Assembly: GCA_016869715.1 (NCBI GenBank)
Contig: VGDM01000018.1
Location: 1-55,198 of the forward strand
Source: Alphaproteobacteria bacterium
GTDB lineage: Bacteria > Pseudomonadota > Alphaproteobacteria > Acetobacterales > Acetobacteraceae
DNA length: 55,198 nucleotides
Direction: 5' to 3'
The position numbers and the translations under genes are program-made. Shown piece by piece: positions 35,965-44,940 of this stretch. A model generated the notes under the pieces. That model was not told the origin of the DNA. It was given only the letters and a program-made list of their open reading frames with translations, and searched no databases. Numbering within the stretch: the first letter of the stretch is position 1; each line of letters starts with the position of its first letter.

Positions 35965-37109
35965 CCGCTGCGCTGGATGGGCTGCTTGTTCTCGACCTCA
36001 CGAATTTTCTCTCTGGCCCCTATTGCACCATGCTGCTCGGTGATTTGGGCGCCGATGTCATCAAGGTGGAACGCCCCGATGGTGGCGATGATGCGCGGCG
36101 CATGCCGCCCTTTTTGGAGGGGCGCAGCCAGCCCTTCGCTGTTTGGAACCGTAACAAGCGCAGCATTACCGCCGACCTGAAGCAACCTGATGATATTGAA
36201 CTGCTGCGCCAATTGGCGCTCCACGCCGATGTGCTGGTGGAGAATTTCCGTCCCGGCACGCTGGCGCGCCTCGGGTTGGGGTGGGAGGCATTAAGTGCCG
36301 CCAATCCGCGCCTGATCTGGTGCGCCATTTCGGGTTTCGGCCAGACCGGGCCTTGGGCGGATCATGGCGGCCTGGATATGATGGCGCAGGGCATGTCGGG
36401 CCTTATGGCCGGCAATGGCCCGCCTGATGGCGAACCCTATCGCCTGCCGATTGCCATTACCGATGTCACGGCGGGGATGTTCTCGGCCCTTTCAGTGCTC
36501 GCTGCCTTGCAGGCGCGCGAGAAAACCGGGCTGGGCCAGCGGATTGATCAATCCCTGTTCGAAGCGGGCGTGGCGCTTGGCGTTTATGAGGCCGCGCATG
36601 TTTTCGCCCATGGCACGCGCCCTTCGCGGCTTGGGCAATTGCATCGCGGATCGGCGCCTTATCGCGTATTTCAGACCGCCGATGGCTACATCACGCTCGG
36701 TGCTTCCAAGGAGAAATTTTGGCAGGCTTTGTGTGACGTCATCAGCCGGCCAGACCTGGCGAGCGACCCGCGCTTCAAGACCAATGCGGATCGCGTGGCC
36801 AATAACAACGCGCTGATCGCGATTTTGCAGGAAATTGTAGCGACCCGCCCCAGTGCCGAATGGCTGGCCGCGCTCGGCAAGGCGGGCATCCCATCAGAAG
36901 CCGTGCTATCCTATGACGAGGCGCTATCGCACCCGCAGGGCCAGGCACGCGGCCTGGTCAGCACCTTTGCAGACCCCCAACGCGGCCCGATCCAGCATCT
37001 GGCATCACCCTTGCGGCTGGAAGCCACACCCGCCCGCATTGCCCGCCGTGCCCCTGATCTGGGCGAGCATAATGCGGAAGTTCGCGCCTGGTTTGCGCAA
37101 AAAGCTTGA
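35961..37109 (+). CDS. Family III CoA transferase (CaiB/BaiF), copy 1
   Basis: Family III enzymes move CoA between carboxylic acids. The 382-residue product has VLDLTNFLSGPYCTMLLGDLGADVIKVERPDGGDDAR, WNRNKRSITADLK, LVENFRPGTLARLGLG, and GGLDMMAQGMSGLMAG, where Asp139 is the expected catalytic Asp. It ends with the PSEAVLSYDEALSHPQGQARG and LGEHNAEVRAWF type C-terminus. The start is GTG, inside the tautomerase stop. A second CoA transferase at 45921 shares the rare GGDDARRM stretch. The acid activated is unknown. Confidence 0.93.
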   Translation: MTAALDGLLVLDLTNFLSGPYCTMLLGDLGADVIKVERPDGGDDARRMPPFLEGRSQPFAVWNRNKRSITADLKQPDDIELLRQLALHADVLVENFRPGTLARLGLGWEALSAANPRLIWCAISGFGQTGPWADHGGLDMMAQGMSGLMAGNGPPDGEPYRLPIAITDVTAGMFSALSVLAALQAREKTGLGQRIDQSLFEAGVALGVYEAAHVFAHGTRPSRLGQLHRGSAPYRVFQTADGYITLGASKEKFWQALCDVISRPDLASDPRFKTNADRVANNNALIAILQEIVATRPSAEWLAALGKAGIPSEAVLSYDEALSHPQGQARGLVSTFADPQRGPIQHLASPLRLEATPARIARRAPDLGEHNAEVRAWFAQKA

Positions 37110-37155
37110 CGCAGCCCCGGCGAAAATTGTCTGATTTTTGTGGGGTTTTGGCGGA

Positions 37156-37174
37156 GCGGCAGGGCACCTGCCGC
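37156..37174 (+). promoter_or_regulatory. Hairpin in the 5' leader of the cold-shock gene
   Basis: GCGGCAGG (37156-37163) and CCTGCCGC (37167-37174) form an 8-bp GC-rich stem over a 3-nt loop, 22 nt before the cold-shock start codon. No T tract follows, so it is not a clear terminator of the CoA-transferase gene. A temperature-sensitive leader structure is possible but unproven. Confidence 0.5.
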
Positions 37175-37196
37175 CATAACAAAAGGGGCTCGCGTC

Positions 37197-37400
37197 ATGC
37201 CGAATGGCACTGTGAAATGGTTCAATGCGACCAAGGGCTTTGGCTTCATCCTGCCTGATGGTGGCGGCAAGGATGTATTTGTACACATCACCGCCGTGCA
37301 GAAGGCGGGCATGCAGGGGCTGAAGGATAACCAGAAGGTCGCCTTTGAAGTCGCCGAGGAACGCGGCAAGCCGACTGCGATTAATCTGAAGGCGCTGTAG
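37197..37400 (+). CDS. Cold-shock protein (CspA family)
   Basis: This is a 67-residue single cold-shock domain, an RNA/DNA chaperone. RNP1-like KGFGFILPD and RNP2-like VFVHITAV are both present in PNGTVKWFNATKGFGFI...GGGKDVFVHITAVQKAGMQGLKDNQKV, ending GKPTAINLKAL. A longer frame from 37140 is rejected: ATG 37197 begins the domain and has AAGGGG about 9 nt upstream. The gene has its own leader of about 87 bp after the CoA-transferase stop, containing a stable hairpin. Confidence 0.96.
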   Translation: MPNGTVKWFNATKGFGFILPDGGGKDVFVHITAVQKAGMQGLKDNQKVAFEVAEERGKPTAINLKAL

Positions 37401-37451
37401 CGCCCGCAAAGGGCGGCGCGCGGCAGACACCGCTGCGCCGCAGATGCAGCA

Positions 37452-37865
37452 TCACCCCGCGCGGAAAGTGATGGGCTTGGCGCCTTCCCACAGCACGGCG
37501 CGGCCGGTCTTGGCCAGGCGGTCCAGGCCCTCACGGATCGTCAGGAAGTGGTTACCCGCCAATTGGCCCGCCTTGCTGGCAAAGCAGGTGGGGCCATAGG
37601 CGACCAGAATTTCCGTCTCACTCATCGTGCCCGGGTGCACAATGATCTGCCCCGGTGCCGGGTAGCTGGTCGCGTTTTCCCAGGGGATGGAAAGTTCGCG
37701 TTCACCCATCGGGATCCAGCAGGCCTCGCCCGACCAGCGCACATGAATGATGCGGTCCTGATAGGGCAGCAATTCACGAAAACGCGCGCAGGTATTGGGC
37801 GCGGCGTCGTCTTCAAAAAACGCCTCAAAAACTCCGCCACCAATGTCAATGATGATATCGGCCAT
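37452..37865 (-). CDS. DUF3830 (cyclophilin-like) protein
   Basis: This 137-residue protein begins MADIIIDIGGGVFEAFFEDDAAPNTCARFRELLPYQDRIIHVRWSGEACWIPMG. It continues NATSYPAPGQIIVHPGTMSETEILVAYGPTCFASKAGQLAGNHFLTI. This pattern (PNTCxxFxxLLPY, HxRWSGE, YPxPGxxxxYPG-like) is what I know as DUF3830, a cyclophilin-like fold of unknown function often found beside Bug receptors. ATG 37865 has AGGGA 6 nt upstream; the longer frame to 37997 overlaps the receptor gene and is rejected. It ends the monooxygenase-receptor-DUF3830 operon. Confidence 0.8.
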   Translation of the reverse strand: MADIIIDIGGGVFEAFFEDDAAPNTCARFRELLPYQDRIIHVRWSGEACWIPMGERELSIPWENATSYPAPGQIIVHPGTMSETEILVAYGPTCFASKAGQLAGNHFLTIREGLDRLAKTGRAVLWEGAKPITFRAG

Positions 37866-37954
37866 GGCTGTCCCTTTTTTCTCCCGGCGCCCGAGTGGCG
37901 CGCTGCTTGTCGGGTTACGCGACCGCGCTGTACTTGCCAAGCCCAGCGCAGTTG

Positions 37955-38947
37955 CTATTCCTTCGCAACATTCGCCTCTGCCGCGATGCGCGCCCAAAGA
38001 TCCAATTCACGCCGATTGTATTCGCCAAGCGCTTCAGGCGTGCTGATGGTGGAAACAATGCCAAGGGCATCGATATGGCGCTTGGCTTCATCGCTGTGGC
38101 CGATGATTTGGATTTCGCGATTGAGCCGCGCAATAATGGCGGGCGGCGTGCGCGCCGGCATCCAGGAACCGTTCCAGGATGCGAAATCAAAGCCTGGCAG
38201 CGCGGCTTCGGCCACGGTTGGTACATCAGGCAGGGTTTCCACACGCCGCGCAGTGGTAACGGCCAGCGCGCGAATGGTACCGGCGCGCAAATGTTCTACC
38301 GCTGGCCCCAGATCGGTCACGAGAAAATGCAGCCGACCACCCAGTAGATCCGCCATCGCCTGTGGTGTCCCGCGATAGGAGATTTGTTCCGCCTTGAAGC
38401 CGGCGGCCTGACTCAGCAAATGCGTACCAGCCAGCCCGCCCGCATTGCCGATGCCGTAATTGAGCGCACCAGGATTGGCGCGTGCATGGGCGATGAAGGC
38501 TTGCAGATCACGCGCAGAGTTATCGGCCCGCACCAGAACGCCGAGCGGGTTGATGCTGATCATGGAAAGCGGGGCGAAATCGCGCAGCGGATCATAGCCC
38601 GGTTCACGCATTAGATGCGGATTGGCCGCATGGGTGGAAACGGAGCCGAAAAAGATCGTATAGCCATCAGGTGCGGAACGGGCAGCGGCGCGTGCGCCGA
38701 TGGCGCCGTTCGCGCCGCCGATGTTTTCAATGACGAAGTTCTGGCCGAAGATGCGGCCCAGACGTTCGCCATAGAACCGTGCGAGGCTATCCGTGCCGCT
38801 ACCTGCCGGAAAGGCAGCGATAATGCGGACAGGGCGGTTTGGCCAATTCGCTTCCTGGGCACTTAGGATGCTTGGCGTGAACAGCGCAGCGCCGACGCCA
38901 AGCGTGAGCAGCGAACGACGAGCGGTATTTATTTTCGATTGCATCAT
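37955..38947 (-). CDS. Bug/TctC-type solute receptor, intact
   Basis: This is a periplasmic binding protein of the tripartite-tricarboxylate-transporter receptor family, 330 residues. A signal peptide (NTARRSLLTLGVGAALFTPSILSAQ, with a twin-Arg) is followed by WPNRPVRIIAAFPAGSGTDSLARFYGERL, ENIGGANGAIGARAAARSAPDGYTIFFGSVSTHAAN and DPLRDFAPLSMI. The C-terminal LPDVPTVAEAALPGFDFASWNGSWMPARTP is characteristic. It lies between a flavin monooxygenase gene and a DUF3830 gene in the same direction. The ligand is likely a carboxylate, but no TctA/TctB is present, so it must use a distant transporter or act as a sensor. Confidence 0.93.
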   Translation of the reverse strand: MMQSKINTARRSLLTLGVGAALFTPSILSAQEANWPNRPVRIIAAFPAGSGTDSLARFYGERLGRIFGQNFVIENIGGANGAIGARAAARSAPDGYTIFFGSVSTHAANPHLMREPGYDPLRDFAPLSMISINPLGVLVRADNSARDLQAFIAHARANPGALNYGIGNAGGLAGTHLLSQAAGFKAEQISYRGTPQAMADLLGGRLHFLVTDLGPAVEHLRAGTIRALAVTTARRVETLPDVPTVAEAALPGFDFASWNGSWMPARTPPAIIARLNREIQIIGHSDEAKRHIDALGIVSTISTPEALGEYNRRELDLWARIAAEANVAKE

Positions 38948-38970
38948 TTCTCTCCCGTCTTTGTAATGTT

Positions 38971-40605
38971 TCAGGCGAAGTCGAATTCCCGGTAACCGCC
39001 GGCGGCAACCTCATCGGCGATACGGCGATATTCCACCGCACCGCCATAATAGCCAAGGGTGCGGCGAATATCACGCCCTTCGACATTCCGATTGATGCCG
39101 GTTTGCCAGGAATTGACCTCGGCAAACAGCAGGCCGGCCACGGCTTCCTCGACCTTATCGGCCCACCAATGCACGGCATCCGGTTTCGGTGCCACACGTT
39201 TTAGCCCGTGCTTGCGCATATGAATGACAAGGCCAGTGACCCAATCGACGATTTCTTCGATATTGCGCGGGATATTGCCGCGCGCCGTATGGGGGCCAAG
39301 CACCATCAGCATATTCGGAAAGCCCTCGGCCATCACACCAAGAAAGGTTCTTGGTGTGGCGATCCATTCCTGTTTCAGGCTACGCCCGCCGGGGCCGCGA
39401 ATATCAATGCGATCATAAGGGCCGGTCACGCCATCAAACCCGGTCGAGAAAATCAGGATATCAAAGCCGAATCCCTCAGCGCTGGTTCTGAGGCCGTCGG
39501 CGGTGATGCACTCAATTGGCGTTTCGTTGAGATCCACCAGCCGCACATTGGGTTGGTTATAGACCTCGTAATAGCCACTTTCCAAAGGCAAACGTTTCGT
39601 GCCGAAGCCATGATTTTTTGGGATGAGTTTCGCCGCGACTGCGGGGTCCTTCACCCTTTGGCGGATCTTGCGCGCCATGAAATCGCTTGCGAGCGCATTG
39701 GCTTCCTTATTCGTCAGCACATCGGCGAAATTGCCGACCCAAATGCCAAAGCCAGGCTCGGCATATAGTTTTTCCCAAAAAGCTTCGCGTTCCTCGGCCG
39801 AGACTTCCAAAGCCTTTCGTGGATCGGTCTGATGAATGAAGCAGGTCGCGGTTTCGCGGCAGCGGGCGAAGATTTCCGGATAGCTCGCCTTAATCTTCAC
39901 CTGTTCTTCCGGCGTGATCTTGCGGTTATGCAAGGGCGCGGCCCAATTGGGCGTGCGTTGAAACACGGTTAAGTGGCCAACATCCTTAGCGATGGTTTGG
40001 ATGATCTGAATGGCGGTTGCACCCGTGCCAATGATGCCAACGCGCTTGCCGGTGAAATCCACCGGATCATGCGGCCAACGCGCGGTATGAAAGGCTTGGC
40101 CCTGAAAGGAAGCGCGGCCTGGAATATTGGGTAAGGTGGGCGCGGAAAGCGGGCCGAGGCCGGTAATCAGCAAAGGCGCGCGGCGAGTATCGCCATTTCC
40201 CAAGGTGACGGTCCAGAGGCTTTGCACATCGTCGAAATAAGCTGCCTTCACCCGGCTATTGAAGGTGATGTGCTTGCGGAGATCGAATTTATCGGCGACG
40301 TAATGCAGATAGCGGAGCGTATCAGGCTGTGCTGCAAAATGCTCTGGCCATTCCCATTCCTGAAGCAGTTCCTTTGAGAAAGAATAGCCATAGGACCAGC
40401 TTTCGGAATCAAACCGCGCGCCGGGATAGCGATTCCAATACCAGGTGCCGCCAACATCCGAACCTGCTTCAAAAACGCAGAGCTTCATGCCAAGTTCGCA
40501 CAGTCGGATCAGCTGATACATGCCGGAAATGCCGGCACCGATGATGATGGCATCAGCATCTTTGGTGCTGGAGCTTTCCTGGGTAACTGAGAGAATTTCT
40601 GCCAT
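38971..40605 (-). CDS. Flavin monooxygenase, Baeyer-Villiger type
   Basis: This FAD/NADPH monooxygenase is of the type I BVMO group, which turns ketones into esters or lactones. The FAD site is IIGAGISGMYQLIRLCELG (about 21-39), followed by VGGTWYWNRYPGARFDSESWSYGYSF and the BVMO fingerprint region FQGQAFHTARWPHD. The NADPH site is VGIIGTGATAIQIIQTIA, and FQRTPNWAAPLHN follows. The 544-residue length is normal. ATG 40605 begins just before the FAD domain; the frame is open to 40659. It heads an operon with a Bug receptor and DUF3830, consistent with uptake and oxidation of a cyclic or aromatic ketone (inference). Confidence 0.92.
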   Translation of the reverse strand: MAEILSVTQESSSTKDADAIIIGAGISGMYQLIRLCELGMKLCVFEAGSDVGGTWYWNRYPGARFDSESWSYGYSFSKELLQEWEWPEHFAAQPDTLRYLHYVADKFDLRKHITFNSRVKAAYFDDVQSLWTVTLGNGDTRRAPLLITGLGPLSAPTLPNIPGRASFQGQAFHTARWPHDPVDFTGKRVGIIGTGATAIQIIQTIAKDVGHLTVFQRTPNWAAPLHNRKITPEEQVKIKASYPEIFARCRETATCFIHQTDPRKALEVSAEEREAFWEKLYAEPGFGIWVGNFADVLTNKEANALASDFMARKIRQRVKDPAVAAKLIPKNHGFGTKRLPLESGYYEVYNQPNVRLVDLNETPIECITADGLRTSAEGFGFDILIFSTGFDGVTGPYDRIDIRGPGGRSLKQEWIATPRTFLGVMAEGFPNMLMVLGPHTARGNIPRNIEEIVDWVTGLVIHMRKHGLKRVAPKPDAVHWWADKVEEAVAGLLFAEVNSWQTGINRNVEGRDIRRTLGYYGGAVEYRRIADEVAAGGYREFDFA

Positions 40606-40973
40606 GAGCCGAGACCTGATCTGACCAAACCTTTTTGGTCCTCCACCCAAGGACCGCACCTTGATGCCGACGAAGGAGCGTTTTCGGCGTCGCCATCAAA
40701 TCTTGATTTATTATGAACAGCGCCCGGGTATTTTAGCAAATGGCCGGGTGGCTTTTAGGCCAATCTCGGTGAGCACTGGCCTTGCTATATTTGGCATGTT
40801 GAACGCCGTCCTTCAGATTTCACTCACCAACGCCGCTTATTTGGGAAAATTTTGTATGCGCGAGCCTAATTCTATTTTCATGATTTTATCTTAGGCATGA
40901 GGATCTACACATTACCGACGGGAAAGGCCCCCCTACGCCGAAGCAAAAATCCGCCTTTAAAATCGGAACGTGT
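40606..40973. other. Divergent intergenic region, no gene seen
   Basis: This 368-bp stretch lies between the monooxygenase (minus) and the chemoreceptor (plus) and is clearly richer in A/T than its surroundings. Small open frames here (for example 40661-40894) lack family features. It should hold promoters for both directions, but I cannot assign -35/-10 boxes with confidence. Confidence 0.6.
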
Positions 40974-42995
40974 TTGGCCTTCGCCATCGCCCTGCTAATT
41001 CTTGCGGTTTTGGTCATGAGCGGCCTTGTCATTTCGCAGCAACTGCAAACGGTTCGTCAGGCAGATCGGCTTCAGGCGCTCAGCCATTACAGCTCCCGCA
41101 TCAGTGACCTTGTGCATGAATTGCCGAAGGAACGTGGTATGTCGGCGTTGTTCATCGGTGGCGGTGGGCAGCAAATGGGACATGAGCTTCAGGCCCAGCG
41201 CCGGGATACGGATGGCCAGATCGCCATTGTACGCGATACGCTGCGTGGTCTGGCCCTGTCGGATTACAGCGCAGAGCTTCGCCAGAATGTCGAAAAGGGC
41301 CTGGCGGGGCTGAGTGAGCTTGAAGGCAAGCGCGCCGAAGTCACGGGCTTGCGGATCGTGGGGCCGGACTCCTTCCGCTTCTACACCTCCCTGATCACCA
41401 ACCTTCTTGCTGTGCCTCAGGATTCGGTGAAGGTATCAGCTTCACCGGCAGTGACCGCGAATTTGCTTGCCTATTACAACTTCCTGGCCGTAATGGAACG
41501 TGCCGGCCAGGAACGGGCGACCGGTTCGGCGGGCTCTGCTTCAGGCCGATTCGCGCCAGCGCAATATCGGACATTGCTTACCATCCTGGCCGAACAGGGG
41601 GCCTATCTTTTGGCTTTCCAATCCTACGCCACCGATACGCAGCGCAATGCGGCGCAGCAAACGCTGTCTGGTCCCATTATCACCGAAACGGAAAGGCTGC
41701 GCCGGATTGCTGTTGAAGCCGATGCCGAAAAGCCGCTCAGTGGCGTGAATGCGCGTGAGTGGTTCAAGGCGACCACTGATCGCATTGATCTGATGCGAAC
41801 GATCGAGGATGTCTTGCAGCATGATCTTGCGGCGCTCAATCAGGCAAATGCGGCTGAGGCCTGGAAAATCCTGAGCTATGGTTCAGCTTTCACTTTTGCC
41901 ATGCTGATGGCGGCGCTGATTGTGGGCTTCATTCTGGCGCGCGGCATCACGCGCCCCATTACGAGTACGAAAGAAGCCATGCGTGCCTTATCGCGCGGTG
42001 ATCTTTCAACTGTGATCCCAGGGCGTGACAAGCGTGATGAAATCGGCACCATGGCAGAAGCGCTTGAAGTTTTCTGCAAAAGCATGATGGAAGCCGAAGA
42101 ACTCCGTAAGGCGCAGGAAACACAGAAGCAACGCGCCGCAGAAGAACGCCGCATTGCCATGAATGCGCTGGCCGATAAGTTCGAAGAAAGGATCGGTGAG
42201 GTCGTGAATAATGTGACCACGGCTTCTTCCCAGTTGCAGGGGACGGCTGCAGATATGGCCCGCGCCGCTGAGGAAACCTCGGGCCAATCCACCGCCGTTG
42301 CTGCGGCTTCGGAACAGGTGAAAGCCAATGTGCAAACAGTGGCTTCCGCGACCGAAGAGCTTACGGCTTCCATTCGTGAAATCGCGCAGCGAGTGGCCAA
42401 AGCCAGCCGCATGACCAATGAAGCGGTAGGTCAGGCACGGAGCAGCACGTAGGAAGTCCAGGGCCTTACCGAAGCGGCGCAACGCATTGGTGATGTTGTG
42501 CGCATCATCAACGACATCGCAGGGCAGACCAATCTCTTGGCGCTGAATGCCACGATCGAAGCCGCGCGTGCCGGTGAGGCCGGCAAGGGCTTTGCGGTAG
42601 TGGCATCAGAGGTGAAGGCACTCGCCGCCCAGACCACCAAGGCGACTGATGAAATCGCATCGCAAATCAAAGGCATGCAGGAAGCAACCCAGCAGTCTGC
42701 ACAGGTCATCACGCATATCGCTGAAACCATCGAACAGCTCAGCCAAAGCTCAACCGCCATTGCATCGGCGGTTGAAGAACAAGGCGCCGCAACACAGGAA
42801 ATCGCGCGCAATGTGCAGCAGGCCGCAGTGGGCACAACCAAGGTTGCGGGCAATATCACCCAGGTGAGCCAGGCCGCGAACGTCACGGATAGCGCTGCAA
42901 CCTCCTTGCTCTACGCGGCTGGGACGCTGAGCAAGGATGGCGTAGTGCTGAAGAAGCAGGTGGATAGCCTCCTCCGTCAAATCCGCGCCGCGTGA
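40974..42995 (+). pseudogene. Methyl-accepting chemotaxis protein with in-frame amber stop
   Basis: Domains in order are a TM helix (1-20), a periplasmic nitrate/nitrite-sensing-type helical domain (SRISDLVHELPKERGMSALFIGGGG to about 280), a second TM (about 305-325) and a HAMP domain (RGITRPITSTKEAMRALSRGDLSTVIPGRDKRDEIGTMAEAL). The cytoplasmic signalling coiled coil follows. A TAG at 42450-42452 (codon 493) interrupts it. The same frame then continues [58 protein letters not shown] to 42995. The signalling tip lies after the stop, so the truncated product cannot contact CheA/CheW. The start is also odd: TTG 40974 behind GGAA, while an ATG at 40897 is in another frame. Confidence 0.9.
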
Positions 42996-43087
42996 TACAG
43001 GCAGCCACTAAGCTGGAAGGTCGCAGTGTGACTTTCCAGGGTGAAATTCGGGTGCCATGATGTCGCCAAACACTGAAGGGGAACATC

Positions 43088-43819
43088 GTGGCACGCTTCA
43101 ACGGCAAGGTTATTCTGATTTCAGGCGGCGCGCGCGGGCAAGGCGCCGCAGAGGCACGGCTTTTGGTGGCGGAAGGTGCGCGCGTCATTCTCGGTGATGT
43201 GCTGGAAGCCGAAGGCCAAGCCCTGGCGCGCGAACTTGGCCCCGCTGCGCAATTCCTCAAGCTTGATGTGACCGAGGAGGCGGCTTGGGCGCAAGCGGTT
43301 GCGGCGGCCGAAGCACTCGGCCCGCTCACGGGGCTTGTAAACAATGCCGGCATCTATGTGCCGAAGCTGATGATGGAAACCGATGTGGCGCTGTTTGAAC
43401 GCCATACCGGCATGAATCAGCTTGGGTGTTTTCTTGGCATGAAGGCGGTAGTGCCGGCCATGGAAAGGGCAGGGGGTGGTTCGATTGTGAACATTTCCTC
43501 CACCGCCGGGCTGCGCGGATCAGCGCGTGCTTTTGCTTATGGTGCGACGAAATGGGCGCTGCGCGGCATGACGAAATCCGCTGCACTTGAACTGGCACCG
43601 CGTGGCATTCGCGTGAATTCAGTCCATCCAGGGCCGATCGCGACGCCGATGCTCGATATCCGCTCACCAGAAGAAAATGCCGCGCGACTGAAATCCGTTC
43701 CCATGGGCCGGCAGGGCACGGCGGATGAGGTGGCTCGGCTTGTCTTGTTCCTACTGTCTGACGAAAGCAGCTATATGACCGGATCGGAACTCGCCATTGA
43801 TGGTGGTGCTACGCTTTGA
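43088..43819 (+). CDS. Short-chain dehydrogenase/reductase
   Basis: This is a classical SDR of 243 residues. The cofactor motif is SGGARGQGAAEA (12-23), then LVNNAGIYVP, NISSTAG with catalytic Ser138, and YGATK with Tyr151 and Lys155. It ends VHPGPIATPMLD and MTGSELAIDGGATL. Asp37 in LGDVLEAE, after the second beta strand, suggests NAD(H) preference. The GTG start has GGGGA about 6 nt upstream. It would oxidise a secondary alcohol or reduce a ketone; the substrate is unknown. It lies between the broken chemoreceptor and the convergent HMG-CoA-lyase-like gene. Confidence 0.94.
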   Translation: MARFNGKVILISGGARGQGAAEARLLVAEGARVILGDVLEAEGQALARELGPAAQFLKLDVTEEAAWAQAVAAAEALGPLTGLVNNAGIYVPKLMMETDVALFERHTGMNQLGCFLGMKAVVPAMERAGGGSIVNISSTAGLRGSARAFAYGATKWALRGMTKSAALELAPRGIRVNSVHPGPIATPMLDIRSPEENAARLKSVPMGRQGTADEVARLVLFLLSDESSYMTGSELAIDGGATL

Positions 43820-43874
43820 AGGGCTTTGGATTTTGGCCTTCATTACGCCAGTTGCCATTCTGCTTTCTGACGAA

Positions 43875-44831
43875 TTACGCCGCACGGTATTGCCTGAGCG
43901 ATCCGGCATGCATGATCCGCCCCGCCAGCGGGCGACCAATAATGCGTTCCGCAAGCCGCGCGGCTTCAATCAGCCGGTCAAGATCAATGCCGGTTTCGAT
44001 GCCCATTTCATGGCACAGAAACACCATATCTTCGGTGCAGATATTTCCCGCGCCGCGCGCATCACCATGGCCGGCAAAGGGGCAACCGCCCAGACCCGCC
44101 ACTGAACTGTCAAAGAGCGAAACACCCATTTCAAGCGCCGCCAGCACATTGGCCGTGCCAAGTCCGCGCGTGTCGTGCAAATGCAGCCCCACTTCCACAT
44201 TGGAGAGTTTTTCGCGCAGCATGCCAACCAGGCGGCGCACCGCCTGCGGATTGGCCCAGCCCATGGTGTCTGCGAAATAGAGCTTCTTCAGATCAATACC
44301 GCGTTCCGCGCAGACCCGATGCGCCCAGAGCAATTCCTGCACCGGGCGTTCAGGCGGAATTTCACCTTCGTAATTACAGCCAAAGGCGGTCATCACCAAG
44401 GCGCGTTCCACCATGACGCCTGCTTCAGCGTAAAGATCAAGCCAACGCACCGCGCGATCCCGCATTTCAGCCGCCGTGCAATTATTATTGCGCCTGGCGA
44501 AGGCATCCGATGTGTAAAGGCTGATCTTGCCGACCAGATCAACGCCCTTGGCCGCACGGGCGCGCGCAAATCCCTGTTCATTCAGCCAGAGCGCCTCATA
44601 ACGCACACCAGGGCGCTTTTTGATGGCGGCGAAGAACTCGGCTGAATCCACCATTTGCGGCACGGCCTTGGGCGAGACGAAGGATGCGACCTGAACGGCG
44701 GTCAGGCCCGTCTCAGCCAGTGCTTCCACCAAGGCGACGCGATCGGCCAGCGGATAGATCGCGGGTTCTATCTGAAATCCCTCACGTGGGCCTTCTTCGT
44801 GGAAATGGACATGCTTTGGCAGATCAAACAT
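43875..44831 (-). CDS. HMG-CoA-lyase-family enzyme
   Basis: This TIM-barrel lyase of the HMGL-like group has 318 residues. Motifs are EEGPREGFQIEPAIYPLADRVALVEALAETGLTAVQVASFVSPKAVPQM, FGCNYEGEIP, ADTMGWANPQAVRRLVG, HLHDTRGLGTANVLAALEMGVSLFDSSVAGLGGCPFAGHG and GNICTEDMVFL. Divalent-metal His residues (HLHD) are retained. HMG-CoA lyases normally have GPRDGLQ, where the Asp is a metal ligand; here it is GPREGFQ. It likely cleaves a 3-hydroxy-3-methyl-acyl-CoA-type substrate. The divergent Bug-CoA transferase pair (110 bp away) could supply that thioester (inference). Confidence 0.9.
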   Translation of the reverse strand: MFDLPKHVHFHEEGPREGFQIEPAIYPLADRVALVEALAETGLTAVQVASFVSPKAVPQMVDSAEFFAAIKKRPGVRYEALWLNEQGFARARAAKGVDLVGKISLYTSDAFARRNNNCTAAEMRDRAVRWLDLYAEAGVMVERALVMTAFGCNYEGEIPPERPVQELLWAHRVCAERGIDLKKLYFADTMGWANPQAVRRLVGMLREKLSNVEVGLHLHDTRGLGTANVLAALEMGVSLFDSSVAGLGGCPFAGHGDARGAGNICTEDMVFLCHEMGIETGIDLDRLIEAARLAERIIGRPLAGRIMHAGSLRQYRAA

Positions 44832-44940
44832 GGCGGTTTCCCCATTCAGGCAGACGTTGACAGACTGACCCGGCGCAATGACGCTTGCCCATGATTATGG
44901 CGCTGCCTTTGACGCCGCGCCAGAGCCAAAGGGAAACGCC

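Noticed and set aside
40661..40894. 77-residue frame between the monooxygenase and the chemoreceptor
   Set aside because: Composition is not protein-like, no family resemblance, and the place is expected to be a divergent promoter region.
42498..42995. Separate gene for the second half of the chemoreceptor
   Set aside because: Same frame as the first half with continuous receptor sequence; an ATG inside the signalling hairpin is not a plausible start.
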